Of a DNA stretch of 64,000 nt, positions 26,566-34,300 are shown one piece after another. A program made the position numbers and the translations under genes. The notes under the pieces are model-generated. The model was given only the letters and a program-made list of their open reading frames with translations. It was not told the origin of the DNA and ran no database searches. Source of the DNA: Eubacterium sp. AB3007 (GTDB taxonomy: Bacteria > Bacillota > Clostridia > Peptostreptococcales > Anaerovoracaceae); the NCBI RefSeq assembly GCF_000688015.1, contig NZ_JIAD01000001.1:1922001-1986000 (forward strand), in the 5' to 3' direction. Within the stretch, counting starts at the first letter, position 1; the number at the start of each line of letters is the position of its first letter.

Positions 26566-26805
26566 TTAGCATTGTGGATTCTGTTTCAGCCAGGCGATGA
26601 TGTCATCGCTCTCGTACATGGGTTTGCCGTCGATGAAGAGGCAGGGGACCTGATACTTGCCGCCCTCTCTGACCAGACGGTTGTAGTCCTCCTGGTTTAC
26701 GTCCACATCGTGGGTCTCCACGTCTGTCCTGCCGCTGGTGTAGATCTCGTTCATGACCTTGCAGCAGAACGGGCAGGTCTCTTTCAGGAAAAGTTCCAGT
26801 TTCAT
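26566..26805 (-). CDS. Glutaredoxin-like thiol-disulfide protein
   Basis: A 79-residue thioredoxin-fold protein with the redox pair C11-P-F-C14 and the cis-proline region YQVPCLFIDGKPMYESDDIIAWL. It may reduce disulfides or glutathionylated proteins in the cytoplasm. I chose ATG 26805 because AGGAGC lies upstream; the frame stays open much further upstream, but only through the non-coding repeat array. Convergent with hom. Confidence 0.88.
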   Translation of the reverse strand: MKLELFLKETCPFCCKVMNEIYTSGRTDVETHDVDVNQEDYNRLVREGGKYQVPCLFIDGKPMYESDDIIAWLKQNPQC

Positions 26806-26943
26806 ACCGTTGCTCCTTGTGGTTTTCAGGTGATTGCTTTTCTTGATTATCGTGGAAAAGGGGGGAGTTGTCAAGGGGAGAGATTTCTCGGGATCGCACA
26901 AAGACTTGCTCCTGAGAGCAGCCTCGTGAGCAGTATGTGCCGT

Positions 26944-27535
26944 CTGTTCCGCGATCCGGGATTTTTCATCAGTTTGCGGAACAGGACAGGGAATTTCTTC
27001 CGCTGAAGTGGAAAAAATTCTGTTTTGCGGGAATCTGTTCCGCGATCCGTTTTTTTCTTCGCTTTGCGGAACAGGACAGGGAATTTCTTCCGCTGAAGTG
27101 GAAAAACCTCTGTTTTGCGGGAATCTGTTCCGCGATCCGGGATTTTTCATCAGTTTGCGGAACAGGACAGGGAATTTCTTCCGCTGAAGTGGAAAAACCT
27201 CTGTTTTGCGGGAATCTGTTCCGCGATCCGGGATTTTTCATCGGTTTGCGGAACAGGACAGGGAATTTCTTCCGCTGAAGTGGAAAAAATTCTGTTTTGC
27301 GGGAATCTGTTCCGCGATATGGTTTTTTTCTTCGCTTTGCGGAACAGGACAGGGAATTTCTTCCGCTGACGTGGAAAAAATTCTGTTTTACGGGAATCTG
27401 TTCCGCGATCCGGGATTTTTCATCGGTTTGCGGAACAGGACAGGGAATTTCTTCCGCTGACGTGGAAAAAATTCTGTTTTGCGGGAATCTGTTCCGCGAT
27501 CCGGGATTTTTCATCAGTTTGCGGAACAGGACAGG
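26944..27535. repeat. 91-bp tandem repeat array (six full copies and one partial)
   Basis: Copies start at 26944, 27035, 27125, 27216, 27307, 27398 and 27489 (partial). Each begins CTGTTCCGC and carries the complementary GCGGAACAG about 23 nt later, so every unit can fold a 9-bp hairpin. A second weaker dyad, TTCCGCTGAAGTGGAA, follows. The loop comes in two versions: GATCCGGGATTTTTCATCRG (copies 1, 3, 4, 6, 7) and a T-rich type (copies 2 and 5). The remainder is nearly invariant. 91 is not a multiple of three and no gene is credible here; there are no unique spacers, so it is not CRISPR. Confidence 0.9.
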
Positions 27536-27797
27536 TTGGGAGGCATCTCCTGCAGAACATAGTTACCGGCTGAATAAGGCTTTGTCTTCAGTCTGAATCC
27601 TGCGGCGTTTACGCTCGCAGGATTTTGATTTCCAGTGCGCCGTAGGTTGAAGCCAAGCCCGCGTCGCCATGCGGCTCGCGCCCTTGGGTAACCCTGACGA
27701 AGGGCCTGCATCGCGCTGCAGCACGTGTTTTACAGCGCGGTAGGTCGTTTCCGATCACACTTCGCGGCGCTTGTGTTCTCGGACGCCCCTCGCGAAT
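27536..27797. other. Gene-free stretch with stable hairpins
   Basis: No convincing gene. AATCCTGCG (27596-27604) pairs perfectly with CGCAGGATT (27616-27624), followed by TTGATTT, a terminator-like end on the plus strand. The rest (27630-27797) is GC-rich with several short dyads (for example GCGCTGCAGC) and could be a structured RNA or decayed sequence. Confidence 0.4.
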
Positions 27798-27853
27798 GAA
27801 ATGCTTGCCAAAAGGCTGGTGACACTTGCGTCACCAGCCTTTTGGAGCATTTC
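27798..27853 (-). terminator. Long terminator hairpin after kal
   Basis: CCAAAAGGCTGGTGAC (27808-27823) pairs perfectly with GTCACCAGCCTTTTGG (27830-27845) across a 6-nt loop, extended by GAAATGCT/AGCATTTC on the outside. It begins 3 nt beyond the kal stop. Confidence 0.85.
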
Positions 27854-27855
27854 AC

Positions 27856-28251
27856 TTATTTTCTCTTCATTTCCTTCGGAGTTACGCAGGTACCGGTAGC
27901 TCTGCAGACAACGATGGGCTCTTCCAGGAAGTCAGCTGCGGAATCGTTGATGTCCTTTCTGGAGACGACGACCTTGCGAGCTTCGAACTTCATCTGACGG
28001 GAAGTGTTTCCGATCTTGGTAATCTCGCCATAAGCCTCGATGTAGTCGCCGGCATAGGTGGGAGCCAGGAACTCAACATTGTCGTATGCGCAGAACAGAC
28101 CCTCGTCTCCGTCCAGTTTGATCAGAAGCTCAGTAGCAACGTCGCCAAACAGGTGGACCATGTGAGCGCCGTCTACCAACTCGCCGCCGTAATGCGCATC
28201 CTTAGCGGACATTCTGACTCTGATTAATGAAGTGATCTTTTCGTTTTCCAT
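27856..28251 (-). CDS. kal: 3-aminobutyryl-CoA ammonia-lyase
   Basis: A 131-residue hotdog-fold enzyme that removes ammonia from L-3-aminobutyryl-CoA to give crotonyl-CoA, a late step of lysine fermentation. It begins [37 protein letters not shown], with the DAHYGG and hotdog-helix pattern typical of Kal. ATG 28251 has AAAGGAGAT upstream; a longer reading adds eight residues without a ribosome site. It is transcribed away from the rest of the island from a divergent promoter region shared with the regulator. Confidence 0.92.
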   Translation of the reverse strand: MENEKITSLIRVRMSAKDAHYGGELVDGAHMVHLFGDVATELLIKLDGDEGLFCAYDNVEFLAPTYAGDYIEAYGEITKIGNTSRQMKFEARKVVVSRKDINDSAADFLEEPIVVCRATGTCVTPKEMKRK

Positions 28252-28300
28252 GATAATATCTCCTTTAATATTCAATATAACGTGTCGATGTTACAGTATA

Positions 28301-28329
28301 ATTATAAAACTCGGCGCCTTCGGTGTAAA
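28301..28329 (-). promoter_or_regulatory. Sigma-A promoter of kal
   Basis: On the minus strand: TTTACA (28329-28324), 17-nt spacer, TATAAT (28306-28301). The start would be near 28294, about 43 nt before kal. Confidence 0.7.
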
Positions 28330-28335
28330 TAATAA

Positions 28336-28364
28336 TTGCAAAAATCCGCGAAGTGGTTTATCAT
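28336..28364 (+). promoter_or_regulatory. Probable promoter of the Kdd-like regulator gene
   Basis: TTGCAA (28336-28341), 17-nt spacer, TATCAT (28359-28364), back to back with the kal promoter. The start (about 28371) would be 10 nt before the operator at 28381-28398. Confidence 0.5.
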
Positions 28365-28380
28365 TGACCATAGAAATGGC

Positions 28381-28398
28381 TGAACCGTTTTGTGTTCA
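28381..28398. promoter_or_regulatory. Candidate operator 1 (TGAAC-N8-GTTCA)
   Basis: TGAACCGTTTTGTGTTCA. The reverse complement of the site at 30526-30543 (CGAACCTTTTTGTGTTCA) matches it at 16 of 18 bases. It lies about 95 bp upstream of the kal start point and just downstream of the regulator's own start point, which would fit activation of kal and self-repression. Confidence 0.6.
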
Positions 28399-28421
28399 CC
28401 CGGAAAAGGAGTGAAACAAAA

Positions 28422-30482
28422 ATGAACCGGAGTATGGAATACGATGTCAGGCGTGTGCTGGAGCCGCAGCATGTGCTCCCAGTCTCCGCCTGGAAATTAG
28501 ACAACGGAAGGAAGATCGAGCCTTACGAGGTGCGGATCGAGATCAAGAAGATTCATATCGAAGGGACGAGTTTCAAACAGATCTGTCTGGAAGCGAATGA
28601 CAATGACGATAGGATCCGACAGAAAATCATGGATATCGTGATCCGACGGGGGAAACTGCACAATCCGGTGACGGATACGGGGGGCCTGTTTTACGGTGTG
28701 ATCCGGGAGATCGGAAGCGAGTATAGCAACCAGGACGGGTTCAAGGTGGGCGATGAGGTGGTCTGCAATACGTCCACCACATCCATCCCTGCTTATATCG
28801 ACCGGGTGGGGGCTATCGACCGGGCCTTTGGGCAGGTGGATGCGGAAGGATATGCTATCATTTATGAACGTATCTCAATGGTCAAGGTTAAGGATGACAT
28901 TCCCATCGACCTGATGATGTATGCGTTGAATGAGTCGGGTACATTGCTGAAGATCAGCAGCATCGCCGTCGGAAAGAAAAAGTTTCTGGTGGTGGGGAAC
29001 AACATCCTCATGAACATCATCTATGGGTATGCTATACGAAAGGTGGCCAGAGAGGACTCTGAGATCATCTGCCTGCTTGACAGGAAATCCGATGTACTCT
29101 TTCGGGGGAGTTCTATGGATAAGCTCATGGAGATGGTGTTTACGGAGGTCCGTTCGGTGGATATCCTGAAACCCATGGAGGCTATGGAGGATCTGGAGAA
29201 GCGAATGCCCTTTGATCTATCGGTCAATTGCGCAGATATACCCGGCGCGGAGACCATCAACATCCTGGCCACCAAGGAGGGCGGAACCGTAGTGTTTGCC
29301 AATCTGATCAACAACTACAACATTGCCCTCTATATTACAGAATACATATCCAGGCAGATGGACATTCGGTGTGCGGATGGATATATGGAGAGCTACGAGC
29401 GGTTCGATGAGGACCTGGTGCGAGACATTGCGCCTTACGTGGAGAAGGCGGTGAAGACCACCGTTGGTTTAAATGACGATCCTTCCTATCCCATCAATCG
29501 GGAGTCCAGATTGCGAGAGGTATCCGGGCAGAGGAAGACCATGCTGGAAGACTTTGTCTGTGAGAGCCGGGCCATGGCATCGGTACTGGACGAGATCCTC
29601 ACCGTCTCCAAGTACGATTGCAACGTATTGATCACCGGGGATACCGGCGTGGGCAAGGAGAAGGTGGCCAACATCATCTACAAGAACAGCAGCAGGAAGG
29701 TACAGCCGCTGGTGAAGATCAACTGCGCTTCGATTCTGCCGGACATGATCGAGACCGCCTTTTTCGGTGTGGAGGAGGCAGATGGCCCGCGGAAGGGTTA
29801 TTTTGAGATGGCGGACAACGGCGTGATCTTTCTGGATGACGTAGGCGAATTGAAGATGGATATGCAGGCCAAGCTGCTGCGTGTGATCCAGGACGGAGAG
29901 TTTTATCGGGTGGGGGGCAATGTACCTGTCAAGACAAGTGTCCGTATCCTTTCGGCTACCAACCGGAATCTGGAAGAGATGATCGAAAAGGGAGAATTCC
30001 GTCGGGATCTCTACTACCGCCTGAACGTGGTGGGGATCCGGGTACCAAGTCTAAAGGAACGAACAGGAGATATCCCGGCGTTGGTCGCACACTTCCTGGG
30101 CAAGTATGGAGAGCGTTTCGACATGAAGAGGGATATCGACCGTGACGCGGTGGAATACCTGAAACAGTTTGAGTGGCAGGGCAACATCCGTGAGCTGGAG
30201 AACATGGTCCAGCGGCTGATGATCAGCGCTACATCGGAACACATCACGCTCATAGATGTAATGAAAGAGATACACGGAGATGTGTTCGAGACCAGTGCGT
30301 TGGAGGAGAGTAACCGGAAGAGCGAGGAGCAGGTGATCGATCTGGAGAAGATGGTCCAGAATTTTGAGAAGAACATTCTGCGGCATGCATGCGAGCAGTA
30401 TGGTTCCACCAGGAAGATCGCCCGGGCGGTAGGGATCAGCCAGACACAGCTTGTGCGTAAGAAAAAGAAATACGGTCTTTAG
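28422..30482 (+). CDS. Kdd-like domain fused to AAA+ transcriptional regulator
   Basis: A 686-residue protein. Residues 1 to about 370 align with 3,5-diaminohexanoate dehydrogenase (Kdd, encoded at 30691): NPVTDTGGLFYGVIREIG matches NPWTGSGGMLIGTVEEIG, and FDLSVNCADIPGAETINIL matches CDVVINCVSIENTEMASIL. The Kdd glycine loop GGGGKSG is GNNILMN here, so dehydrogenase activity is probably lost and the domain may sense a lysine-pathway intermediate. An NtrC-type AAA+ domain follows (Walker A GDTGVGKE near 406, Walker B VIFLDDVGEL near 468), but GAFTGA is replaced by EEADGPRKG (near 450-458), arguing against sigma-54 contact. A Fis-like HTH ends the protein (STRKIARAVGISQTQLVRKKKKYGL). It is the probable regulator of the island. 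Confidence 0.85.
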   Translation: MNRSMEYDVRRVLEPQHVLPVSAWKLDNGRKIEPYEVRIEIKKIHIEGTSFKQICLEANDNDDRIRQKIMDIVIRRGKLHNPVTDTGGLFYGVIREIGSEYSNQDGFKVGDEVVCNTSTTSIPAYIDRVGAIDRAFGQVDAEGYAIIYERISMVKVKDDIPIDLMMYALNESGTLLKISSIAVGKKKFLVVGNNILMNIIYGYAIRKVAREDSEIICLLDRKSDVLFRGSSMDKLMEMVFTEVRSVDILKPMEAMEDLEKRMPFDLSVNCADIPGAETINILATKEGGTVVFANLINNYNIALYITEYISRQMDIRCADGYMESYERFDEDLVRDIAPYVEKAVKTTVGLNDDPSYPINRESRLREVSGQRKTMLEDFVCESRAMASVLDEILTVSKYDCNVLITGDTGVGKEKVANIIYKNSSRKVQPLVKINCASILPDMIETAFFGVEEADGPRKGYFEMADNGVIFLDDVGELKMDMQAKLLRVIQDGEFYRVGGNVPVKTSVRILSATNRNLEEMIEKGEFRRDLYYRLNVVGIRVPSLKERTGDIPALVAHFLGKYGERFDMKRDIDRDAVEYLKQFEWQGNIRELENMVQRLMISATSEHITLIDVMKEIHGDVFETSALEESNRKSEEQVIDLEKMVQNFEKNILRHACEQYGSTRKIARAVGISQTQLVRKKKKYGL

Positions 30483-30489
30483 AGACAAG

Positions 30490-30515
30490 AATGCGAACCG
30501 ATATCGGTTCGCATT
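30490..30515. terminator. Perfect palindrome: terminator and possible operator 2
   Basis: AATGCGAACC and GGTTCGCATT flank GATATC as a perfect inverted repeat, 8 nt after the regulator stop. The inner part, CGAACCGATATCGGTTCG (30494-30511), also fits YGAAC-N8-GTTCR. Its centre is 32 bp from that of the next site, about three helical turns. Confidence 0.6.
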
Positions 30516-30525
30516 TGTGCGTTCG

Positions 30526-30543
30526 TGAACACAAAAAGGTTCG
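30526..30543. promoter_or_regulatory. Candidate operator 3 (TGAAC-N8-GTTCG)
   Basis: TGAACACAAAAAGGTTCG. Inverted, it matches the site at 28381-28398 at 16 of 18 bases. Its centre lies about 90 bp upstream of the predicted kdd start point, a usual distance for an upstream activator. Confidence 0.6.
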
Positions 30544-30588
30544 AAAAGGAGATTAGCAAAAGATTCACAATCTCGGCTCGTTTCTTTG

Positions 30589-30617
30589 TGGACACAGAAT
30601 TGTCAGTCAATTATAAT
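30589..30617 (+). promoter_or_regulatory. Sigma-A promoter of kdd
   Basis: TGGACA (30589-30594), 17-nt spacer, consensus TATAAT (30612-30617). No TGGC-N8-TTGC type sigma-54 promoter is visible between the regulator and kdd. Confidence 0.65.
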
Positions 30618-30690
30618 GATATTGTGGCCAAGAGGCCAAAGTGTTGTTTATACTTTTAATACTAAATAAATGATTTAGGAGGATTCAGCA

Positions 30691-31752
30691 ATGAAAAAAG
30701 GAAACCCATATGGAACACACAGAGTCATTTCACCGAAGGGCGTTCTGCCACAGCCAGCAGACGTTATCGATAACGATATGGAGATCTATGACAACGAAGT
30801 TAAGATCAACGTTCAGACTCTGAACATTGACTCCGCTTCCTTCACCGAGATCTGCAAGCAGGTTCTGAACAAGAAGCCGGCTGAGATCGAGACTCAGGAA
30901 GAGAAGGACAAGGTTGCTGAGTGCATGAAGGGCATCGTTGCCAAAGCTGGAAAGCACAAGAACCCTTGGACTGGTTCCGGCGGAATGCTGATCGGTACTG
31001 TTGAGGAAATCGGACCTGAATGGAAGGGAGACCTGAAGGTTGGTGACAAGATCGCTACACTGGTATCTCTGTCCCTGACTCCGCTGGTAATCGACGAGAT
31101 CCTGGAGATGAGACCGGCTATCGACCAGGTTGACATCAAGGGTCACGCAATCCTGTTCCAGAGCGGCATCTATGCAAAGCTGCCTGATGACATGGAAGAT
31201 GGACTGGCTCTGTCCGCACTGGACGTTGCAGGAGCTCCGGCTCAGGCTGCTAAGCTGTGCCAGCTTGGCCAGACTGTACTGGTTATCGGTGGCGGCGGAA
31301 AGTCCGGACTGCTGTGCCTGTACGAAGCTAAGAAGAGAGTTGGCGTTACTGGTAAGGTTATCTGCGCTGCAGGATCCCAGAAATCCGAAGACAGAGCTCG
31401 CAACCTGGATCTGGCTGACGAGTACTTCCACATCGACGCTACCGATGCAGTTGGAATGTACGAGAAGATTATGGAGCTGACCAACGGCGAACTGTGCGAC
31501 GTAGTTATCAACTGCGTAAGCATCGAGAACACTGAGATGGCTTCCATCCTGTCCTGCAAGGACGACGGAACCGTTTACTTCTTCTCCATGGCTACCAGCT
31601 TCACCAAGGCTGCTCTGGGAGCAGAGGGTGTTGGCAAAGACGTTAACATGATCATTGGTAACGGATACACCAAGGGCCACGCAGACGTTACTCTGCAGGT
31701 TCTGAGAGAGCACGAAGGCCTGAGAAAGCTCTTCCAGGAGATGTATGCATAA
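30691..31752 (+). CDS. kdd: L-erythro-3,5-diaminohexanoate dehydrogenase
   Basis: A 353-residue NAD-dependent enzyme that oxidatively deaminates 3,5-diaminohexanoate to 5-amino-3-oxohexanoate, third stage of lysine fermentation. It begins KKGNPYGTHRVISPKGVLPQPA, characteristic of Kdd. The dinucleotide loop VIGGGGKSGLL is near 198-208. Favoured codons and a strong AGGAGG site suggest high expression. It is first of the long kam transcript, with two hairpins between it and kamA. Confidence 0.95.
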   Translation: MKKGNPYGTHRVISPKGVLPQPADVIDNDMEIYDNEVKINVQTLNIDSASFTEICKQVLNKKPAEIETQEEKDKVAECMKGIVAKAGKHKNPWTGSGGMLIGTVEEIGPEWKGDLKVGDKIATLVSLSLTPLVIDEILEMRPAIDQVDIKGHAILFQSGIYAKLPDDMEDGLALSALDVAGAPAQAAKLCQLGQTVLVIGGGGKSGLLCLYEAKKRVGVTGKVICAAGSQKSEDRARNLDLADEYFHIDATDAVGMYEKIMELTNGELCDVVINCVSIENTEMASILSCKDDGTVYFFSMATSFTKAALGAEGVGKDVNMIIGNGYTKGHADVTLQVLREHEGLRKLFQEMYA

Positions 31753-31796
31753 TCGACAGGGACGATAAGTCGGTCGTATAACGCGTAAGTTTATAA

Positions 31797-31834
31797 GCAT
31801 GACTGGTAGTATATGCGCATGCTGCCGGTCATGC
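31797..31834 (+). promoter_or_regulatory. Hairpin between kdd and kamA
   Basis: GCATGACTGG (31797-31806) pairs with CCGGTCATGC (31825-31834), one G-U pair. It is followed only later by GATTGTTTTTT (about 31851-31861). It could be a partial terminator or a processing site that sets the kdd to kamA ratio. Confidence 0.45.
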
Positions 31835-31861
31835 CTAAGTGTTATATTGAGATTGTTTTTT

Positions 31862-31887
31862 GCACAAAGCCTTATAGGGCTTTGTGC
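31862..31887. repeat. Inverted pair of the dispersed word, before kamA
   Basis: GCACAAAGCC (31862-31871) and GGCTTTGTGC (31878-31887) form a perfect 10-bp stem with a 6-nt loop, 24 nt before kamA. It is the only place in the window where two copies face each other closely. Confidence 0.8.
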
Positions 31888-31910
31888 TGGATAGTGAATA
31901 AGGAGATATC

Positions 31911-33170
31911 ATGGCTATCAGAAATTGGAAAGACATCCCTCTGTTCAAGGACGTTACCGATGAACAGTGGAACGACTGGCATTGGCAGGTCGCACATAGA
32001 CTGTCCACAACAGAGGAGATCGCACAGGTTATCAACCTGACACCAGAAGAGAGAGAAGAGATCGACAAGGTCATCGGCGGATTCAGAGTCGGCATCACCC
32101 CGTACTACGCTTCCCTGATGGATCCTGATGATCCAAGATGTCCGATCAGAATGCAGGCTGTGCCGACCCTGAAGGAGATGCACAGATCTGAGGCAGATGA
32201 CGCTGATCCGCTGCACGAGGATGCAGACTCCCCGGCTCCAGGACTGACCCACAGATATCCGGACAGAGTCCTCTTCCTGATTACTGACCAGTGTTCCATG
32301 TACTGCCGTCACTGCACCAGAAGAAGACTGGCCGGTGAGACAGATGGTGCAAGATCCAGAGAAGACATCGATGCATGTATCGAGTACATCCGCAAGACCC
32401 CGCAGGTCAGAGACGTCCTGCTGTCCGGCGGAGATGCTCTGTGCGTTGAGGATGATACCCTGGAGTACATCATCAGCGAGCTGAGAAAGATCGATCACGT
32501 GGAGATCGTAAGACTGGGCTCCAGAACACCTGTGGTTATGCCGCAGAGAATCACCGATGATCTGGTCAACATGCTGAAGAAGTATCATCCGATCTGGCTG
32601 AACACACACTTCAATCACCCGAAGGAAATGACTCCGACCGCTATGGAAGCTCTGCGCAAGCTGGCTGACGCCGGTATCCCTCTGGGCAACCAGTCCGTAC
32701 TGCTGAGAGGCGTCAACGACTGCAAGCACATCATGAGAGAGCTGGTACACGAGCTGGTCAAGAACAGAGTTCGTCCGTACTACATCTACATCTGCGACCT
32801 GTCCGTAGGTATCGAGCACTTCAGAACCTCCGTGGCTAAGGGCGTTGAGATCATCGAGGGCCTGAGAGGCCACACCTCCGGTTACTGCGTACCGACCTTT
32901 GTGGTCGATGCTCCGGGAGGCGGCGGAAAGACTCCGGTACAGCCGCAGTATGTGATCTCCGAGACACCGGACAAGGTGATCCTGAGAAACTACGAAGGCG
33001 TTATCACTACTTACACCCAGCCGAGACTGCCGGATCTTCCGTGCACCTGCGACTACTGCACAGGCAAGAAGACCTACAAGTATCAGGGTGTGTCCGCTCT
33101 GGGCGAGGGACTCCAGATCAAATCCATGGAGCCTTCCAACCTGGCAAGACACGAGAGAAACAAGCACTAA
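31911..33170 (+). CDS. kamA: L-lysine 2,3-aminomutase
   Basis: A 419-residue radical-SAM, PLP-dependent enzyme that turns L-lysine into L-beta-lysine, the first committed step. The [4Fe-4S] motif is C128-S-M-Y-C-R-H-C135, preceded by PDRVLFLITDQ. SGGDAL and the PLP-lysine region (VVDAPGGGGKTPV) follow, and a C-terminal Zn-type cysteine pair (CTCDYC) is present. ATG 31911 follows AAGGAG. Length and motifs match the clostridial enzyme. Confidence 0.97.
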   Translation: MAIRNWKDIPLFKDVTDEQWNDWHWQVAHRLSTTEEIAQVINLTPEEREEIDKVIGGFRVGITPYYASLMDPDDPRCPIRMQAVPTLKEMHRSEADDADPLHEDADSPAPGLTHRYPDRVLFLITDQCSMYCRHCTRRRLAGETDGARSREDIDACIEYIRKTPQVRDVLLSGGDALCVEDDTLEYIISELRKIDHVEIVRLGSRTPVVMPQRITDDLVNMLKKYHPIWLNTHFNHPKEMTPTAMEALRKLADAGIPLGNQSVLLRGVNDCKHIMRELVHELVKNRVRPYYIYICDLSVGIEHFRTSVAKGVEIIEGLRGHTSGYCVPTFVVDAPGGGGKTPVQPQYVISETPDKVILRNYEGVITTYTQPRLPDLPCTCDYCTGKKTYKYQGVSALGEGLQIKSMEPSNLARHERNKH

Positions 33171-33258
33171 TTCAGAAGGCTCACAAGGCCGCCTGAAAAG
33201 AAAGATTTTGGGGAGGCGACGGTCTCCCCTATATCGCTTAAAGGAAGTAATATAATTT

Positions 33259-34281
33259 ATGGGCTTACTATACGATCTGTCAACCAAATACAAGACTTTG
33301 TCCATCGTCGGCATGTCGAAGAACGCCGGCAAGACCACGGCGCTGAACTACCTCATCGAGGAAGCAGACGACGAGGGTCTTCTCCTGGGGATCACATCCA
33401 CCGGGCGGGACGGCGAGACATCGGATTTGGTGACGGGGACAGAGAAGCCGAAGGTCTTTCTCTATGAGGACACCATCGTGTCGGTACCCACGCAGCTGTT
33501 TGAGTTTGCAGAGGGCGGCCTGGAGATTCTGGAGAAGACCGGAATTCGCACACCGATCGGGGAGTTGATGCTCTGCCGGGTAGCGGACAGCGGCTACGTA
33601 CAGATCGCAGGGCCAGTGGCGACGGTAGATTCCAAGCGGATGTGCCAGCGGATGATGGAACTGGGCACGGAGCTCATCCTCATCGACGGCGCCATCGACC
33701 GGAAGTCCATAGCTTCGCCGGAGACCTCGGATGCGGTGATCCTCTCCAGCGGCGCGGTGCTCTCCCGCAACATGCAGAAGATGGTGGCGGAGACAGCGCA
33801 CGTGGTGGGGCTGTATAACCTCCCGGAGCTGGAGGAATGCGAAGCCAGAGACCTCATCCAGGAGGCGCGGAAGGAGAAAGAACGGGTCATGATGGTGGAT
33901 CGGGATGGCAGTCTGCGGGTACTGGATTTGGCCACAGGGCTGGGTGCCAGCACCAGGATCGACGAAGCCATCACCGAGGAGACAGAGTTCGTCTATGTAC
34001 CCGGTGCCTTCACCAGCAGCGTGATTTCCGGCATCCAGAAACCGAAACTGAAACAAGTCCGCTTCGTCCTGAAGGATCCCACCCGGATCTTTTTCGGATC
34101 AGCAGAGTGGAAACAGTGGGGGAAACGAGGGCTTGCTGTCAGCGTCCTGAAGAACATCGTGATTGCGGCGGTGACCGTCAATCCGTATTCCCCCAGCGGA
34201 TATTCCTTTGAGCACAAAGCCCTGCGGGACACGATGCAGGAGGCGCTTCCGGATATTCCGGTCATCGATGTGAGACTGTAG
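33259..34281 (+). CDS. kamB: Lysine 5,6-aminomutase reactivase subunit KamB
   Basis: A 340-residue P-loop protein with the motif VGMSKNAGKTT near residues 17-27. It is always found with KamC in lysine-fermenting clusters. The pair is thought to reactivate the B12-dependent mutase KamDE by exchanging damaged cofactor, which is inference from family annotation. A second notable stretch is LILIDGAIDRKS. The gene lies 88 nt after kamA, with a short hairpin-rich spacer, and 19 nt before kamC. Confidence 0.9.
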   Translation: MGLLYDLSTKYKTLSIVGMSKNAGKTTALNYLIEEADDEGLLLGITSTGRDGETSDLVTGTEKPKVFLYEDTIVSVPTQLFEFAEGGLEILEKTGIRTPIGELMLCRVADSGYVQIAGPVATVDSKRMCQRMMELGTELILIDGAIDRKSIASPETSDAVILSSGAVLSRNMQKMVAETAHVVGLYNLPELEECEARDLIQEARKEKERVMMVDRDGSLRVLDLATGLGASTRIDEAITEETEFVYVPGAFTSSVISGIQKPKLKQVRFVLKDPTRIFFGSAEWKQWGKRGLAVSVLKNIVIAAVTVNPYSPSGYSFEHKALRDTMQEALPDIPVIDVRL

Positions 34282-34300
34282 AGAACAATTGGGGGAGAAG

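Noticed and set aside
26969..27514. 181-codon minus-strand frame across the 91-bp repeats, and a long N-terminal extension of the glutaredoxin gene
   Set aside because: The repeat length is not a multiple of three, so each copy is read in a new frame. The glutaredoxin has its own ATG and ribosome site at 26805.
26944..27535. CRISPR array
   Set aside because: The 91-bp units are joined directly, almost identical along their length, with no unique spacers and no cas genes nearby.
30544..30690. Sigma-54 (-24/-12) promoter before kdd, suggested by the NtrC-type AAA+ regulator
   Set aside because: No GG-N10-GC with proper flanks is present, a good sigma-A promoter is, and the regulator lacks GAFTGA.
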